Shown here piece by piece: positions 8,456 to 17,575 of a DNA stretch of 64,000 nt; position 1 is the stretch's first letter, and the number at the start of each line of letters is the position of its first letter. The notes below the pieces were generated by a model, which saw only the letters and a list, made by a program, of their open reading frames with translations, was not told the DNA's origin and made no database searches. The DNA is taken from positions 1,523,001 to 1,587,000 of the forward strand of contig NC_020888.1 of NCBI RefSeq assembly GCF_000355675.1. The letters are read 5' to 3'. Made by a program: the position numbers and the translations under genes. Source of the DNA: Thalassolituus oleivorans MIL-1 (GTDB lineage: Bacteria > Pseudomonadota > Gammaproteobacteria > Pseudomonadales > Oceanobacteraceae).

Positions 8456-9571
8456 ATGCGTCTGATCGCAATTTTTACCAGTATTTTTATTTCAATATTA
8501 TCGGTGTCATTACACGCCGATGACCCTGATAAAGCCCTCACAAGCGAGCAGCTGTCTGGGCAGGTGATGGACCAAACGCAGGAGCTTTCGGCTCGTATTC
8601 TCGCCTTTCGGCAGTTATACCCTGATATTCAAAATACGGCACCCCGATCAATTTGTGTTTGGGATCCGGTCGGCAAAACAGGGCCGATCTATAATCTTGC
8701 CTTCGACCGCTCTACTTTGATGATGCAGTTAGGCATATCGATAGACTTAAAGGCATACACGAATGAGGGCGTACTTACAGAAGATTTAAAAGCGGGGCAG
8801 TGTGATGCTGCCTTGTTTACAGGGCTAAGAGCACGTTCATTTAATCGTTATACGGGTACGTTGGATGCGTTGGGGGCGGTGCCAGATTCAAAGCACTTGA
8901 ATTTAATTATGCGTGCAATTACCAGTCCTAAAGCAGCCGACAGAATGGAAGAAGGGCAATTTGTTGTTATGGGTTACGCACCATTAGGTGCCGTTTATCT
9001 TTTTGTGAATGATCGCAGTATCAATACCTTGGCTGATGTCGCGGGTAAACGCTTTGCCGTAATGGATTACGATGACCAACAAGTTAAAATGGTCGCTCGA
9101 ATTGGTGCTCAGCCGGTGCCGACAGCGATTGTGAATATTGGCTCTAAGTTTAATAATCGTGGCGTTGATATTATCCCCGCACCTTTAGTGGCCTACAATG
9201 TCATGGAGCTATATAAGGGGCTTAGTAATGGTGGTGGGATTATTTCATACCCTTTCTTTCAGATGACGCTGCAACTTGTTGGGCATACCGATAAGTTTCC
9301 TAAAGAATTTGCTCAGTTAATTCGAGAAGAATTTATGGGCCTCTATTTCGATATCCAAACCGTTATTAACGCCCAAATTGGCGAGATTCCAGATAGTGTA
9401 TGGATTGCTGTTCCTGAAGACAAAATGCCGGAATATCAATCAATAATGCAAAGTTCAAGACTTAGGCTGCGTGATGAGGGCTACTATGATCCGGATATGT
9501 TGAGCTTGGCGCGTAAAGTTCGTTGTAAGTTTGAACCGGCCAGTTTTGAATGTGCCAATCCTATAGAGTGA
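8456..9571 (+). CDS. putative periplasmic solute-binding-like protein (DUF6091/AdeT-like)
   Basis: The 371-residue product starts with a clear signal peptide (MRLIAIFTSIFISILSVSLHA, cleavage near residue 21). The mature part resembles TRAP/phosphonate-type binding proteins: CVWDPVGKTGPIYN near the start, a KAGQCDAALFTGLRAR stretch, and INTLADVAGKRFAVMDYDDQQ. Such proteins are annotated as putative solute-binding or AdeT-like. I prefer the ATG at 8456, with TTTGGAG 8 bases upstream, over a TTG 36 bases earlier, because it places the signal peptide at the N-terminus. No transporter gene adjoins it, so the ligand is unknown. Confidence 0.6.
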   Translation: MRLIAIFTSIFISILSVSLHADDPDKALTSEQLSGQVMDQTQELSARILAFRQLYPDIQNTAPRSICVWDPVGKTGPIYNLAFDRSTLMMQLGISIDLKAYTNEGVLTEDLKAGQCDAALFTGLRARSFNRYTGTLDALGAVPDSKHLNLIMRAITSPKAADRMEEGQFVVMGYAPLGAVYLFVNDRSINTLADVAGKRFAVMDYDDQQVKMVARIGAQPVPTAIVNIGSKFNNRGVDIIPAPLVAYNVMELYKGLSNGGGIISYPFFQMTLQLVGHTDKFPKEFAQLIREEFMGLYFDIQTVINAQIGEIPDSVWIAVPEDKMPEYQSIMQSSRLRLRDEGYYDPDMLSLARKVRCKFEPASFECANPIE

Positions 9572-9575
9572 GAAG

Positions 9576-10502
9576 TTAGCCGATAACCGTATTTCTTCCG
9601 TTATTTTTGGCGCGATAAAGTTTTTTGTCAGCCTCGCTTATTAATTCTTTGAGCGAGGTTTTCGATAAATCTAATTTACTGCTAACGCCAAAGCTCGCAG
9701 TGCATGAAATTTTTTCATTATTGTATATCGTTATGTTCTCATCGAGAGCTTTACGTATTAGCTCGGCCAATTCTATGGCCTGTAGATGATTGGTATTCGG
9801 TAATAATACAGCGAATTCCTCACCTCCAAGGCGTGCAAATATATCGTCTTGTCGTAATGCTTTTACCGCCGCATGGCTAATATCAATAAGCACTTCGTCT
9901 CCGGCATCGTGTCCGAAATCATCATTGATTTGTTTGAAGTAATCTAAATCGAACATGATTACTGAAATAGGATGATGTCTCAGGTTCGAGTCGCTGATAA
10001 TTTCATTGCCGCGCTTAAAAAATGATCGCCTGTTATTCAGCCCAGTGAGAACATCGGTATCAGCAGCTTTCTCAGCTAAGACTTTAGCTTCGTGTAGCTC
10101 TTGTTCCATGAGTTTACGTTCGGTGATATCAGTCGCTATCTCTATGCGCACCAAACGGCCATCAGGCCATTTAATCAGTTGATCCCGGCACTGATACCAA
10201 CTGCCATTGTGAGTGTTTTGGAACTCCCAAACATAGACCCCGCTGGGTTCTCCATGTTCGTTGACGAGTTTAGGGTTAGTACAAAACTCGCATGGATTTT
10301 GCTGACCTTTTTGCAGTACCTCCCAACAACGACGCCCTTCGGGTGCTCCCCATTGGGTTTGGCCGTAGTCGTTGAAGAATAGAAGTTCATGAGTATCAAT
10401 ATCAGCGACATATACCAAAGCATCTAAACTATTGAGAATGGTAGTGATGGCACTGTAATTCGCCTCGTTAGAATCGTGCTCACTCGTTTCGTGCTCGCTC
10501 AT
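9576..10502 (-). CDS. PAS-GGDEF diguanylate cyclase
   Basis: This enzyme is predicted to make the second messenger c-di-GMP from GTP. The 308-residue soluble protein has a PAS sensor (about residues 20-130, ending DITERKLMEQELHEAK) and a GGDEF domain (about 145-308) with the active-site signature GGEEF at 226-230. An intact product-inhibition site, R217-x-x-D220, lies five residues before it. The PAS domain carries an unusual Cys cluster, C59 with C71-x2-C74 (NPCEFC), which might bind metal or an Fe-S cluster. No membrane segment is present, so the signal is probably cytoplasmic. It converges with the preceding gene, with only 4 bases between the two stops. Confidence 0.9.
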   Translation of the reverse strand: MSEHETSEHDSNEANYSAITTILNSLDALVYVADIDTHELLFFNDYGQTQWGAPEGRRCWEVLQKGQQNPCEFCTNPKLVNEHGEPSGVYVWEFQNTHNGSWYQCRDQLIKWPDGRLVRIEIATDITERKLMEQELHEAKVLAEKAADTDVLTGLNNRRSFFKRGNEIISDSNLRHHPISVIMFDLDYFKQINDDFGHDAGDEVLIDISHAAVKALRQDDIFARLGGEEFAVLLPNTNHLQAIELAELIRKALDENITIYNNEKISCTASFGVSSKLDLSKTSLKELISEADKKLYRAKNNGRNTVIG

Positions 10503-10646
10503 AAGCCTCTGGGTGCTGATAATAGATACTCCCTAGCTTAGATCTTCTGCTCGGAATGACCAATATATACTTATTATTGTTAAGGTTACTAAGTGTAAGC
10601 TGGTTCTAGGGTTTGCTGCGGTAACGAGATTACTGAGGACGATATA

Positions 10647-11186
10647 TTGTTAAATAAGCATGATACAGGGCTGGTCGTTGTCGATGTTCAGGGCAAACTC
10701 GCGCACTTAGTGGGTGATGGCCATCAGGTGATTCAGCGTATTGCCACTCTGATTGAGGGAGCGAAAGCGCTAGGTTTGCCAATTGTGTGGCTAGAGCAAA
10801 ATCCAACGAAGCTTGGCGTTACCGTACCGGAGCTTGCGCTGTTGTTGGCCCCCTTGAGTCCTATTGCCAAATTCACCTTCAATGGTTGTGCCAACGAAGC
10901 CTTTTGTAACGCTGTTGAGCAGGCGAATGTTCATAATTGGCTAGTATGTGGTGTCGAAGCTCATATCTGCGTGTATCAGACCGCTCTAGGGCTTAAAGAG
11001 CGAGGTTTTAACGTAGAAGTGGTGGTTGATAGCATCGCCTCGCGTGTAGAAGCAAGTAAGGACCTAGCAATAACGAAGCTAGCGACCAAGGGTGTGGGCT
11101 TAACCAATGTCGAGATGTGCTTGTATGAGCTTGTGCAAGATTGTCGCGCGCCCGAGTTTAAAACGATTCTTAATTTGATTAAGTAG
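10647..11186 (+). CDS. isochorismatase-like cysteine hydrolase
   Basis: The 179-residue protein is a small alpha/beta hydrolase of the isochorismatase superfamily (YcaC-like branch). The catalytic triad is visible: D13 (VVVDVQGKL), K75 (IAKFTFNG) and nucleophile C108 in CGVEAHICVYQT. Substrates in this family vary (amides, isochorismate, nicotinamide), and the sequence does not fix one. The start is TTG, with GAGG 8 bases upstream at 10635-10638; no ATG lies near the expected N-terminus. It is a single gene, divergent from the cyclase and convergent with the transglycosylase. Confidence 0.85.
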   Translation: MLNKHDTGLVVVDVQGKLAHLVGDGHQVIQRIATLIEGAKALGLPIVWLEQNPTKLGVTVPELALLLAPLSPIAKFTFNGCANEAFCNAVEQANVHNWLVCGVEAHICVYQTALGLKERGFNVEVVVDSIASRVEASKDLAITKLATKGVGLTNVEMCLYELVQDCRAPEFKTILNLIK

Positions 11187-11206
11187 GTTGATTCAAGAGA
11201 ACGCGT

Positions 11207-11818
11207 TTACTGCGCAACAAACCAATGTTTTTGCCAGTAATTCATTACTTTTTCAGGATATTTAGTACGGCCTAAGCTGCCGTTGTAGCGCGCAAGAGCA
11301 CGAATCCAATCGCCTTTTTCGCGATCTAGGTAGTGCTTTAAAATCGTACAGCCGTAACGCAAGTTAGTACGAGTATCCATCAGGTTGTCTTCAGGGCGGC
11401 CAATTTCATTTTTCCAAAATGGCATCACCTGCATATAGCCTTGCGCACCGACATAGCTGAGTGCAAAACGGTCGAAGGCACTTTCTGTTTGAATAACGGC
11501 GAGTACGAGTTCAGGCTGGATATTAGCGCGTTTAGCTTCGGCGTGAATCATGCGCAGTAATTCTAGGCGTCGTTCGTCATCTTTTACATAGCGACGAAGG
11601 CGAGTTGACATATCAACGAGCCATACTTGGGCATCGAATTTATCTTCAAAAGAGTCTGCATTCGAAACAGCGTCTAGCAGGGCGGCTCGTAAAGCGGGGT
11701 CGTGTTCTTCTTCATTGATAGCATGACTGCTAACGGGTGTTAGCAGCACGCTAAATATAAAAGCGAACGCAGTAACCCAACGATTACTGCGTGCTTTTAT
11801 GAATGGCCAGATCAGCAT
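11207..11818 (-). CDS. lytic murein transglycosylase (SLT domain)
   Basis: This secreted enzyme cleaves peptidoglycan glycan strands. The 203-residue product has an N-terminal hydrophobic signal (about residues 10-33, ending VSSHA) and a Slt70-type catalytic domain. The catalytic glutamate is E112 in [13 protein letters not shown], followed by [12 protein letters not shown] and the C-terminal LARYNGSLG motif. Its start overlaps the end of proS by 7 bases, so the two are probably co-transcribed. The last ~190 bases are duplicated at 3057-3250. Confidence 0.88.
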   Translation of the reverse strand: MLIWPFIKARSNRWVTAFAFIFSVLLTPVSSHAINEEEHDPALRAALLDAVSNADSFEDKFDAQVWLVDMSTRLRRYVKDDERRLELLRMIHAEAKRANIQPELVLAVIQTESAFDRFALSYVGAQGYMQVMPFWKNEIGRPEDNLMDTRTNLRYGCTILKHYLDREKGDWIRALARYNGSLGRTKYPEKVMNYWQKHWFVAQ

Positions 11819-13551
11819 TTAACTCGCTGACGTAACAACTCAACTAAGCCGTCGAGAGCGACATCTTCTTTTTCACCAGCGCGGTGCTTATATTCCACCA
11901 AGCCTCCTTCTAAACCGCGATCACTCAATACGATGCGGTGTGGCAAACCCATTAATTCCATATCAGCGAATTTAACGCCTGGGCTGGTCTTTTTATCACG
12001 ATCATCCAAATACACATCAAATCCGGCTTCTTTTAGCTGGGTGTACAAGGTTTCAGTCGCCGCTTGCACGACTTCTGAACGATGATAGTTCATCGGCACA
12101 ATACCAATCTGGAAAGGCGCAATCGCATCTGGCCAGATAATGCCGTTGTCATCGTAGTTTTGCTCAATGGCAGCGGCTACAACACGGCTCACACCGATAC
12201 CGTAACAACCCATGATCATCGTTTGATCTTTGCCGTTTTCGTTCAATACCGTGGCCTTCATCGCGGCTGAGTATTTAGTGCCTAGCTGGAATATATGACC
12301 AACTTCAATACCACGCTTGATATCCAAAACACCCTTACCGCAAGGGCTTGGGTCACCAGCAACCACATTGCGTAAATCAGCAACGGTAGGTAGCTCGACA
12401 TCACGATCCCAGTTTACGCCGGTCAGGTGAGCGTCTTTTTCGTTAGCACCACAGATAAAATCGGCTAGATGGGCCGCGCTGCGATCAACATAGCAACGAG
12501 CGGACAAATTGCGAGGGCCAACAAAACCGGTAACACCACCAATGGTTTGAATTTCCGCATCGCTAGCAAATTGCAGCGGCGATAACACACCCGGCAATTT
12601 CTCAGCTTTGATTTCGTTGAGTTCGTGATCACCACGAATAAACAGCACAACTGGCTCGCCTGCCGTATCTTCATCGGCATTTTCATCTTCACTCGTACCA
12701 CGAACCACAATCGCTTTTAGGATCTGGTTGGCGTTTACGTTGAGTAAAGTAGCCAAAGCATCAATGCTGCTGGCATCTGGAGTAGATACTTGTGTCATCG
12801 CTTGGCTAGCGGCTGGGCGTTCGCCAGCAGGTGCAACAGCTTCAGCAAGCTCGACGTTCGCGGCGTAATCGCTCTCGTTAGAGAAGGCGATATCGTCTTC
12901 ACCAGAATCGGCTAACACATGGAATTCGTGCGATAAAGCGCCACCAATCGAGCCGGTATCGGCCAATACTGGGCGGAAATCTAGGCCTAAGCGGGTGAAA
13001 ATACGAGAGTATGCCGCGTGCATAATTTCGTAGGTCTTGTTCAAACACTCTTCCGAAGCATGAAATGAATACGCATCTTTCATGATGAACTCACGCGCAC
13101 GCATCACACCAAAACGAGGGCGGGTTTCATCACGGAACTTGGTTTGAATTTGGAACAGGTTCATAGGCAACTGCTTATAGCTGCTCAGCTGGTTGCGTGC
13201 TAAATCAGTAACCACCTCTTCGTGAGTAGGGCCGATACAGAATTCACGATTGTGGCGGTCTTTAACGCGCAGCAATTCACCACCGTATTGGAACCAACGA
13301 CCGGTTTCTTCCCATAATTCAGCAGGCTGAACGGCTGGCATCAGCACTTCTTGCGCGCCAGCATTTTCCATTTCTTCACGAACAATGGCTTCAACCTTGC
13401 GCAACGAACGTAAACCAAGGGGCATCCATGTATATAAACCGGCAGCAAGTTTACGGATCATGCCTGAACGCATCATCAACTGATGGCTAATAACGACGGC
13501 ATCGGCAGGGGTTTCTTTTTCAGTGGCGATCAAGAATTGAGTGGCGCGCAT
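11812..13551 (-). CDS. proS: prolyl-tRNA synthetase
   Basis: ProS charges tRNA-Pro. The product (579 residues from the ATG at 13551) is the bacterial-type enzyme: class II motif 1 near [22 protein letters not shown], motif 2 region [26 protein letters not shown], an inserted INS editing domain (about residues 230-400, including [12 protein letters not shown] before it), then motif 3 and the anticodon-binding domain (GIVPMNYH onward). A start 69 bases upstream is open, but the extra residues are not family-like and [18 protein letters not shown] is the conserved N-terminus. Confidence 0.95.
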   Translation of the reverse strand: MRATQFLIATEKETPADAVVISHQLMMRSGMIRKLAAGLYTWMPLGLRSLRKVEAIVREEMENAGAQEVLMPAVQPAELWEETGRWFQYGGELLRVKDRHNREFCIGPTHEEVVTDLARNQLSSYKQLPMNLFQIQTKFRDETRPRFGVMRAREFIMKDAYSFHASEECLNKTYEIMHAAYSRIFTRLGLDFRPVLADTGSIGGALSHEFHVLADSGEDDIAFSNESDYAANVELAEAVAPAGERPAASQAMTQVSTPDASSIDALATLLNVNANQILKAIVVRGTSEDENADEDTAGEPVVLFIRGDHELNEIKAEKLPGVLSPLQFASDAEIQTIGGVTGFVGPRNLSARCYVDRSAAHLADFICGANEKDAHLTGVNWDRDVELPTVADLRNVVAGDPSPCGKGVLDIKRGIEVGHIFQLGTKYSAAMKATVLNENGKDQTMIMGCYGIGVSRVVAAAIEQNYDDNGIIWPDAIAPFQIGIVPMNYHRSEVVQAATETLYTQLKEAGFDVYLDDRDKKTSPGVKFADMELMGLPHRIVLSDRGLEGGLVEYKHRAGEKEDVALDGLVELLRQRVKC

Positions 13552-13750
13552 AAGCTGTATTTGAACTTCCGAAGAATGAATAGATGGCCCTATTCTAAAG
13601 CTTGTGAGCCTTGGCAGCAATTTAGCCTTTCGCGATAGTCAATTATCCTAAATTCTCTTGTCATATTGCGACCAGATTCGTCTTTTGTGGGGTTGAGCTC
13701 ATGCTTCACTATGCGATACTGGCATACACACTCGGCGGTCAGGAAACGAC

Positions 13751-14401
13751 ATGCAACCGGCAGATCCGCATATACAATCGACTAAGCTAGCGACACACGC
13801 AGAGTTGCCGGTAGCGGAATCTTGCCTACGCAACCAAAAGCCCATCGCAGACGTGCTGTCGCGCTTCTTGACCCCAGATATGGTGGTGTTTGAAGTGGGC
13901 AGTGGCACAGGCCAGCATGCCGCTTATATGACTGAGCAACTGCGCGGAATTCATTGGCAGCCATCGGAGTTGCCGGGCTGTTTATCTGCTATTCGAGCTT
14001 GGCGTGAGCATTCAAAACAGGCTGGCTTTTTACCTCCAGTCGAACTCGATATTAGCCAAGACATCTGGCCACTACGAAATATGGATGCGGTGTTTAGCGC
14101 CAACGTCGTTCATTTCGTTGGCTGGAGCCAAGTCGTCGCCATGTTTAAAGGCATTAGCCGTTCGTTAAAAGACAACGGCCTAGTGCTTTTGTACGGCCCG
14201 TACAATTACGATGGTCGTTTTACCAGCGAAGGCAATATTGCTTTAAACGAATGGCTGAGAATGCGTGACCCTGATAGCGGCATTAAAGACTTTGAACAAA
14301 TCGTCTTGCTTGGCCGCCAGCATCAACTGCATTTATTGCACGATATTGAAATGCCCGCGAATAATCGTATGCTCGTGTTCGAGAAACATCCGCAGCCCTA
14401 G
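13751..14401 (+). CDS. DUF938 family SAM-dependent methyltransferase-like protein
   Basis: The 216-residue protein has a class I methyltransferase fold with the SAM-binding glycine motif VFEVGSGTGQHAAYM (about residues 38-52), an acidic residue after beta-2 (PSELPGCLSAI) and the DAVFSANVVHFVGW motif characteristic of DUF938. The substrate is unknown. The ATG has AGGAAACG just before it. It is divergent from proS and followed on the same strand by tag after 69 bases. Confidence 0.8.
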   Translation: MQPADPHIQSTKLATHAELPVAESCLRNQKPIADVLSRFLTPDMVVFEVGSGTGQHAAYMTEQLRGIHWQPSELPGCLSAIRAWREHSKQAGFLPPVELDISQDIWPLRNMDAVFSANVVHFVGWSQVVAMFKGISRSLKDNGLVLLYGPYNYDGRFTSEGNIALNEWLRMRDPDSGIKDFEQIVLLGRQHQLHLLHDIEMPANNRMLVFEKHPQP

Positions 14402-14470
14402 CTGCTTTAATAGTAACAACCCGTTGGCTGTAAACATTCGCAGCCTCATACGATTAGCAGGACGCCTCCC

Positions 14471-15043
14471 ATGAAAGACCTACAAACTTGCCCTTGGGCG
14501 CAAGGTGATATCTATATTGCCTATCACGACAACGAATGGGGCGTGCCGAATCGTAATCGCAACCAATTATTCGAAAAAATCTGTCTTGAAGGCCAACAAG
14601 CCGGACTCAGTTGGATTACCGTGCTGAAAAAGCGCGATAACTACCGTAAGCGTTTTCATCAATTTAAACCCGAAAAAGTCGCCGCAATGACCGATGCCGA
14701 CATCGCCGACTGCTTAACCGATGCAGGACTTATCCGCCATGCAGGCAAACTTGAAGCCATTCGTAAAAATGCCAAAGCATGGTTAGCAATGGAAGCGCAG
14801 GGCATTGATATGGTGGAATGGCTTTGGGCATTTGTCGGCAACGAAATCAAAGTGAATCACCTCAAAAATATGAGCGAAGCTCAAGCACAAACCCCAGAAT
14901 CCCAAGCCATGAGCAAAGCACTAAAAAAAGCAGGGTTTGGCTTTGTCGGCCCCACAACCTGTTATGCCTTTATGCAGAGCATGGGCATGGTGAACGACCA
15001 TATGACCAACTGCCCGTGTCATCCAGATAACTTGAAGGCGTGA
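14471..15043 (+). CDS. tag: DNA-3-methyladenine glycosylase I
   Basis: Tag excises 3-methyladenine from alkylated DNA in base excision repair. The 190-residue product has the family N-terminus with zinc ligand C7 in CPWA, the YHDNEWG motif (residues 18-24), LFEKICLEGQQAGLSWITVLKKR, the FVGPTTCYAFMQSMGMVNDH active-site/helix region and the terminal CPCH zinc ligands. The length matches E. coli Tag. The next gene starts 9 bases after its stop. Confidence 0.95.
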   Translation: MKDLQTCPWAQGDIYIAYHDNEWGVPNRNRNQLFEKICLEGQQAGLSWITVLKKRDNYRKRFHQFKPEKVAAMTDADIADCLTDAGLIRHAGKLEAIRKNAKAWLAMEAQGIDMVEWLWAFVGNEIKVNHLKNMSEAQAQTPESQAMSKALKKAGFGFVGPTTCYAFMQSMGMVNDHMTNCPCHPDNLKA

Positions 15044-15052
15044 AATAGCATA

Positions 15053-15892
15053 ATGAAACTTGTTTATTCTGCTCAAAATGCGTTAGACGCGCAGTTGGCT
15101 GTCGATGTTTTGAATCAGCGCGGCATATTTTCTCAAGTCGACGGTGCTTATTTACAAGGTGGAATGGGAGAGTTACCCGCACTCGGTTTGATAAGGGTAA
15201 TGGTTAGCGACGATGATTTTATTGTAGCGTCCACTGTAATTTCTAGCTGGGAAAAAGGTCAGTTAATGGATCTGCCAGAAATATCTGAAAAAGAAAGTTC
15301 GACGCCTATTGAAAGGAAAGCAGATAGAAGTGGCATGACCGGTATTTTGAACGTAATCACTTTGCTAGGTGTCGGTTGTTTAGTCGGGGTGTTTGCAACA
15401 TTTATGTCACTTCGTTCTCCCGTAACTTATGACGGTGTTGATATAAATGGTGACGGAGTACTTGATGAACATTGGAAGTACGCAGGGGGGCGTGTTTCTG
15501 AGTCAACAATAGACAGAAATTTAGATGGGAAAATTGACATTAAAACTTCATTTGACTACTACGGTATAGCCAAACGAACATCGGCTGATAATAACTTCGA
15601 CGGTGTTTTTGAAACCATGTATTTGTATGATAATGGCAATGTCAGTATATCGAAATCAGATACTAATAATGACGGATTTTACGACCTCGTCGAAGATTAT
15701 TCAGATGACGTTTTGCAGCGAATAACAGTAATCAATGCTAAAACTAAGACCCCCGCTAAAGTGAAATACTATTCTTTAGGTCGCCTTGTTCGTGCAGAGG
15801 TTGATACTAATGAAAATGGTATGTTGGATACCGTATATGAATACGATGCCTTAGAAAGGGTAGTCGCAACTGATAGTTTGCCAGCTGATTGA
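15053..15892 (+). CDS. DUF2007-domain membrane protein with EF-hand-like calcium loops
   Basis: I do not recognise the full-length protein. Residues 1-68 resemble DUF2007 (putative signal-transducing domain; MKLVYSAQNALDAQLAVDVL). A single membrane helix follows at about 98-120 (ILNVITLLGVGCLVGVFATF). The remainder holds five acidic DxNxDG-type loops of EF-hand/dockerin style at residues 130-139 (DINGDGVLDE), 154-163 (DRNLDGKIDI), 179-188 (DNNFDGVFET), 203-212 (DTNNDGFYDL) and 251-260 (DTNENGMLDT), each followed by an aromatic-rich beta segment. The loops probably bind calcium outside the cytoplasm. The gene lies 9 bases after tag and is probably co-transcribed with it. Confidence 0.65.
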   Translation: MKLVYSAQNALDAQLAVDVLNQRGIFSQVDGAYLQGGMGELPALGLIRVMVSDDDFIVASTVISSWEKGQLMDLPEISEKESSTPIERKADRSGMTGILNVITLLGVGCLVGVFATFMSLRSPVTYDGVDINGDGVLDEHWKYAGGRVSESTIDRNLDGKIDIKTSFDYYGIAKRTSADNNFDGVFETMYLYDNGNVSISKSDTNNDGFYDLVEDYSDDVLQRITVINAKTKTPAKVKYYSLGRLVRAEVDTNENGMLDTVYEYDALERVVATDSLPAD

Positions 15893-15922
15893 AGAGTTTT
15901 TACTAGTAGAGCCTATTAAGTT

Positions 15923-16270
15923 ATGCGCAAAACCGATAAGAAAATAGATAAACAAATTTGCGAAGTTCTGACCGATGTTTGCGAAGCTGCCTTAACAAAA
16001 AATAGCGGATTTCAGTGGCTAACCCATTTGGTTAACTACTCGAGCTTTCCGAGAAGTTTAAAGGTGATTTGTATTTTCGATACGAATGAAAATTTAGAAA
16101 ATTTTAAGACGAATAATGGCCACCTTGAGTTTAACGCTACTATTCAAAAGGCGCTCGCAGGTATCGGTATTAGCATCAATAACGCTCAGATCTCGTACGA
16201 TACCGAAGAGAATTGTGATAAGGCGAACGGTGACAAGTGGGCTGCTAGGTTTGCGAATATAACAGCTTAA
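15923..16270 (+). CDS. conserved hypothetical protein (often labelled Fis-family regulator)
   Basis: The 115-residue soluble protein starts MRKTDKKIDKQICEVLTDVCEAAL and contains GFQWLTHLVNYSSFPRSLKVICIFD. Proteins with this pattern occur widely in marine gammaproteobacteria and are sometimes called Fis-family regulators, but I see no Fis-type helix-turn-helix. Function is unknown. It follows the DUF2007 gene after 30 bases. Confidence 0.6.
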   Translation: MRKTDKKIDKQICEVLTDVCEAALTKNSGFQWLTHLVNYSSFPRSLKVICIFDTNENLENFKTNNGHLEFNATIQKALAGIGISINNAQISYDTEENCDKANGDKWAARFANITA

Positions 16271-16372
16271 GATGATTTGCCTGTGATTTTTAGAATCGAA
16301 TGCCATGTTAATCGTCGTCAACTCAAACTACTTACCACTATAATTACCGCCTTTTATAGCTAGAAACACCAG

Positions 16373-17005
16373 ATGTCTAAGATTTTTATCATCGGCTTAC
16401 CCAGAACAGGCACTACGAGTATCAGTGTTGCGTTACTCGAACTGGGGTTCTTAGTAGCTCATACCGCGTTCACTAAAAAAGCCTTTGAAGTAGCGGAAGC
16501 CATATCCGACGCTCCGTGTTTTAGTGACTACCGGCATTTAGATGAATTATTTCCTGATTCTAAGTTTATCTACTTATCGAGAAATATGGATGAGTGGGTG
16601 CCATCAATTACCATGCTCCTCGAAAAAATGGCACCACATTTAGAACCTAAAACTGGGTATTTTAACCCCATCTTAAAGCGTAGCTTTCACCATACCTTTT
16701 CACCGACGCTGCCGTTATCAGCTAATGAACTCATAGACTGCTATCAACGCCATCAGCAAGCCGTGTTTGAGTATTTTAAAGATCGAGAAGATCTTTTATC
16801 TATAGATGTCAGCGAGCAGGGTAGTCTGCGCAAGATGAAAGAGTTTCTAGGAATAGATGCGCAGGGCGACGACGACTTTCCTAAACTCAACACTGGGCGT
16901 AACGTCGCCAACTGGAAAGAGTACAAACATCCGAACAAAGTAAATTCTAATCTCGCTGGTATCGAGCATAGAAAGTACTTTGATTATGAGTTTTTGGGGT
17001 ATTAA
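16373..17005 (+). CDS. sulfotransferase family protein
   Basis: The 210-residue protein carries the two PAPS-binding signatures of sulfotransferases: the N-terminal 5'-phosphosulfate loop (FIIGLPRTGTTSISVAL, residues 4-20) and the 3'-phosphate-binding segment (YLSRNMDEWVPS). It would transfer sulfate from PAPS to an unknown small molecule or glycan. The length is on the short side for the family but both ends look complete. It is the last gene before the IS/integron patch. Confidence 0.8.
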   Translation: MSKIFIIGLPRTGTTSISVALLELGFLVAHTAFTKKAFEVAEAISDAPCFSDYRHLDELFPDSKFIYLSRNMDEWVPSITMLLEKMAPHLEPKTGYFNPILKRSFHHTFSPTLPLSANELIDCYQRHQQAVFEYFKDREDLLSIDVSEQGSLRKMKEFLGIDAQGDDDFPKLNTGRNVANWKEYKHPNKVNSNLAGIEHRKYFDYEFLGY

Positions 17006-17094
17006 AGATTTTTTTATCGAGTCATGGGAAAGTCATATATTAGATATCGGATACCTAACTGATAGATGTTGGTGTCCGTTAAAGCGGGAGAAGA

Positions 17095-17283
17095 TCATTT
17101 GTCTGCCACGATCTTGCCTTCACGATATTCTTTTCGCCATCGTGACAGCATAAATGGATGTATGTCGAGAGTGGCGGCAACTTCTTTAACCTGAACACCT
17201 TCAATCAAACTTAACTGAACGGCTTTAACTTTGAATTCATTTGAGTACTGCCACGTCTTTCTTGGCTTTGTATATTTTGGCAT
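17095..17283 (-). pseudogene. IS3-family transposase OrfA, truncated copy 1
   Basis: The product starts MPKYTKPRKTWQYSNEFKVK and has the helix-turn-helix of IS3-family OrfA (VKEVAATLDIHPFMLSRWRKEY). It stops after 62 residues (VADK) because a second left end of the same element supplies the TGA. OrfA proteins are usually 85-100 residues with a C-terminal leucine zipper, which is missing here. It is not expected to be functional. Confidence 0.8.
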
Positions 17284-17331
17284 TGGACACCTCATCTGTT
17301 AGATGTTGGTGTCCGTTAAATCGGGGGAAGA

Positions 17332-17463
17332 TCACGGATGTATGTCGAGAGTAACGGCGACTTCTTTAACCTGAACACCGTCAATCAAACTCAACTGAAC
17401 GGCTTTAACTTTGAATTCATTTGAGTACTGCCACGTCTTTCTTGGCTTTGTGTATTTTGGCAT
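17332..17463 (-). pseudogene. IS3-family transposase OrfA, truncated copy 2
   Basis: Only 43 residues remain (MPKYTKPRKTWQYSNEFKVK through TLDIHP). They match copy 1 apart from two substitutions, and the frame ends at a TGA provided by the adjoining left end. The helix-turn-helix is cut in the middle, so this copy is dead. Confidence 0.8.
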
Positions 17464-17510
17464 TGGACACCTCATCTGTTAGATGTTGGTGTCCGTTAAA
17501 GCGGGGGAAG

Positions 17511-17541
17511 ATTACTGTCGGATTGCTGGCGCTTGTTAGCT
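17511..17541 (-). repeat. half of an attC recombination site, interrupted by the IS remnant
   Basis: On the minus strand, 35 bases after the HEPN gene, the sequence reads AGCTAACAAGCGCCAGC. This is the 5' half of an integron attC (core YYYAAC, spacer, L'' arm), similar to the start of the Vibrio-type repeat. The complementary half (expected GCTGGCG then GTTA) is not found; the IS left end begins at about 17512 instead. Confidence 0.5.
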
Positions 17542-17575
17542 ATGACAGATCCGAAATCAAGAATCAGCCGCAACA

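Larger units (their letters stand above)
17063..17512 (-). mobile_element. tandem remnants of an IS3-family element (three left ends)
   Basis: Three near-identical left ends, all in the same orientation (minus-strand TGATCTTCCCCCGCTTTAAC then GGACACCAACATCTA), occur at about 17063-17097, 17299-17334 and 17479-17512. Between them lie two truncated copies of the same orfA start. No orfB, DDE transposase or right end is present. The end at 17063 continues leftward for some 15 bases in diverged form. An imperfect inverted repeat (GGACACC...GGTGTCC) sits between each left end and orfA. The structure suggests repeated deletion or duplication inside one element. Confidence 0.8.

Noticed and set aside
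17053-17059. Minus-strand GTTAGGT as the missing 3' core of the interrupted attC
   Set aside because: The surrounding bases align with a diverged continuation of the IS left end, and no L' arm complementary to GCGCCAGC precedes it.
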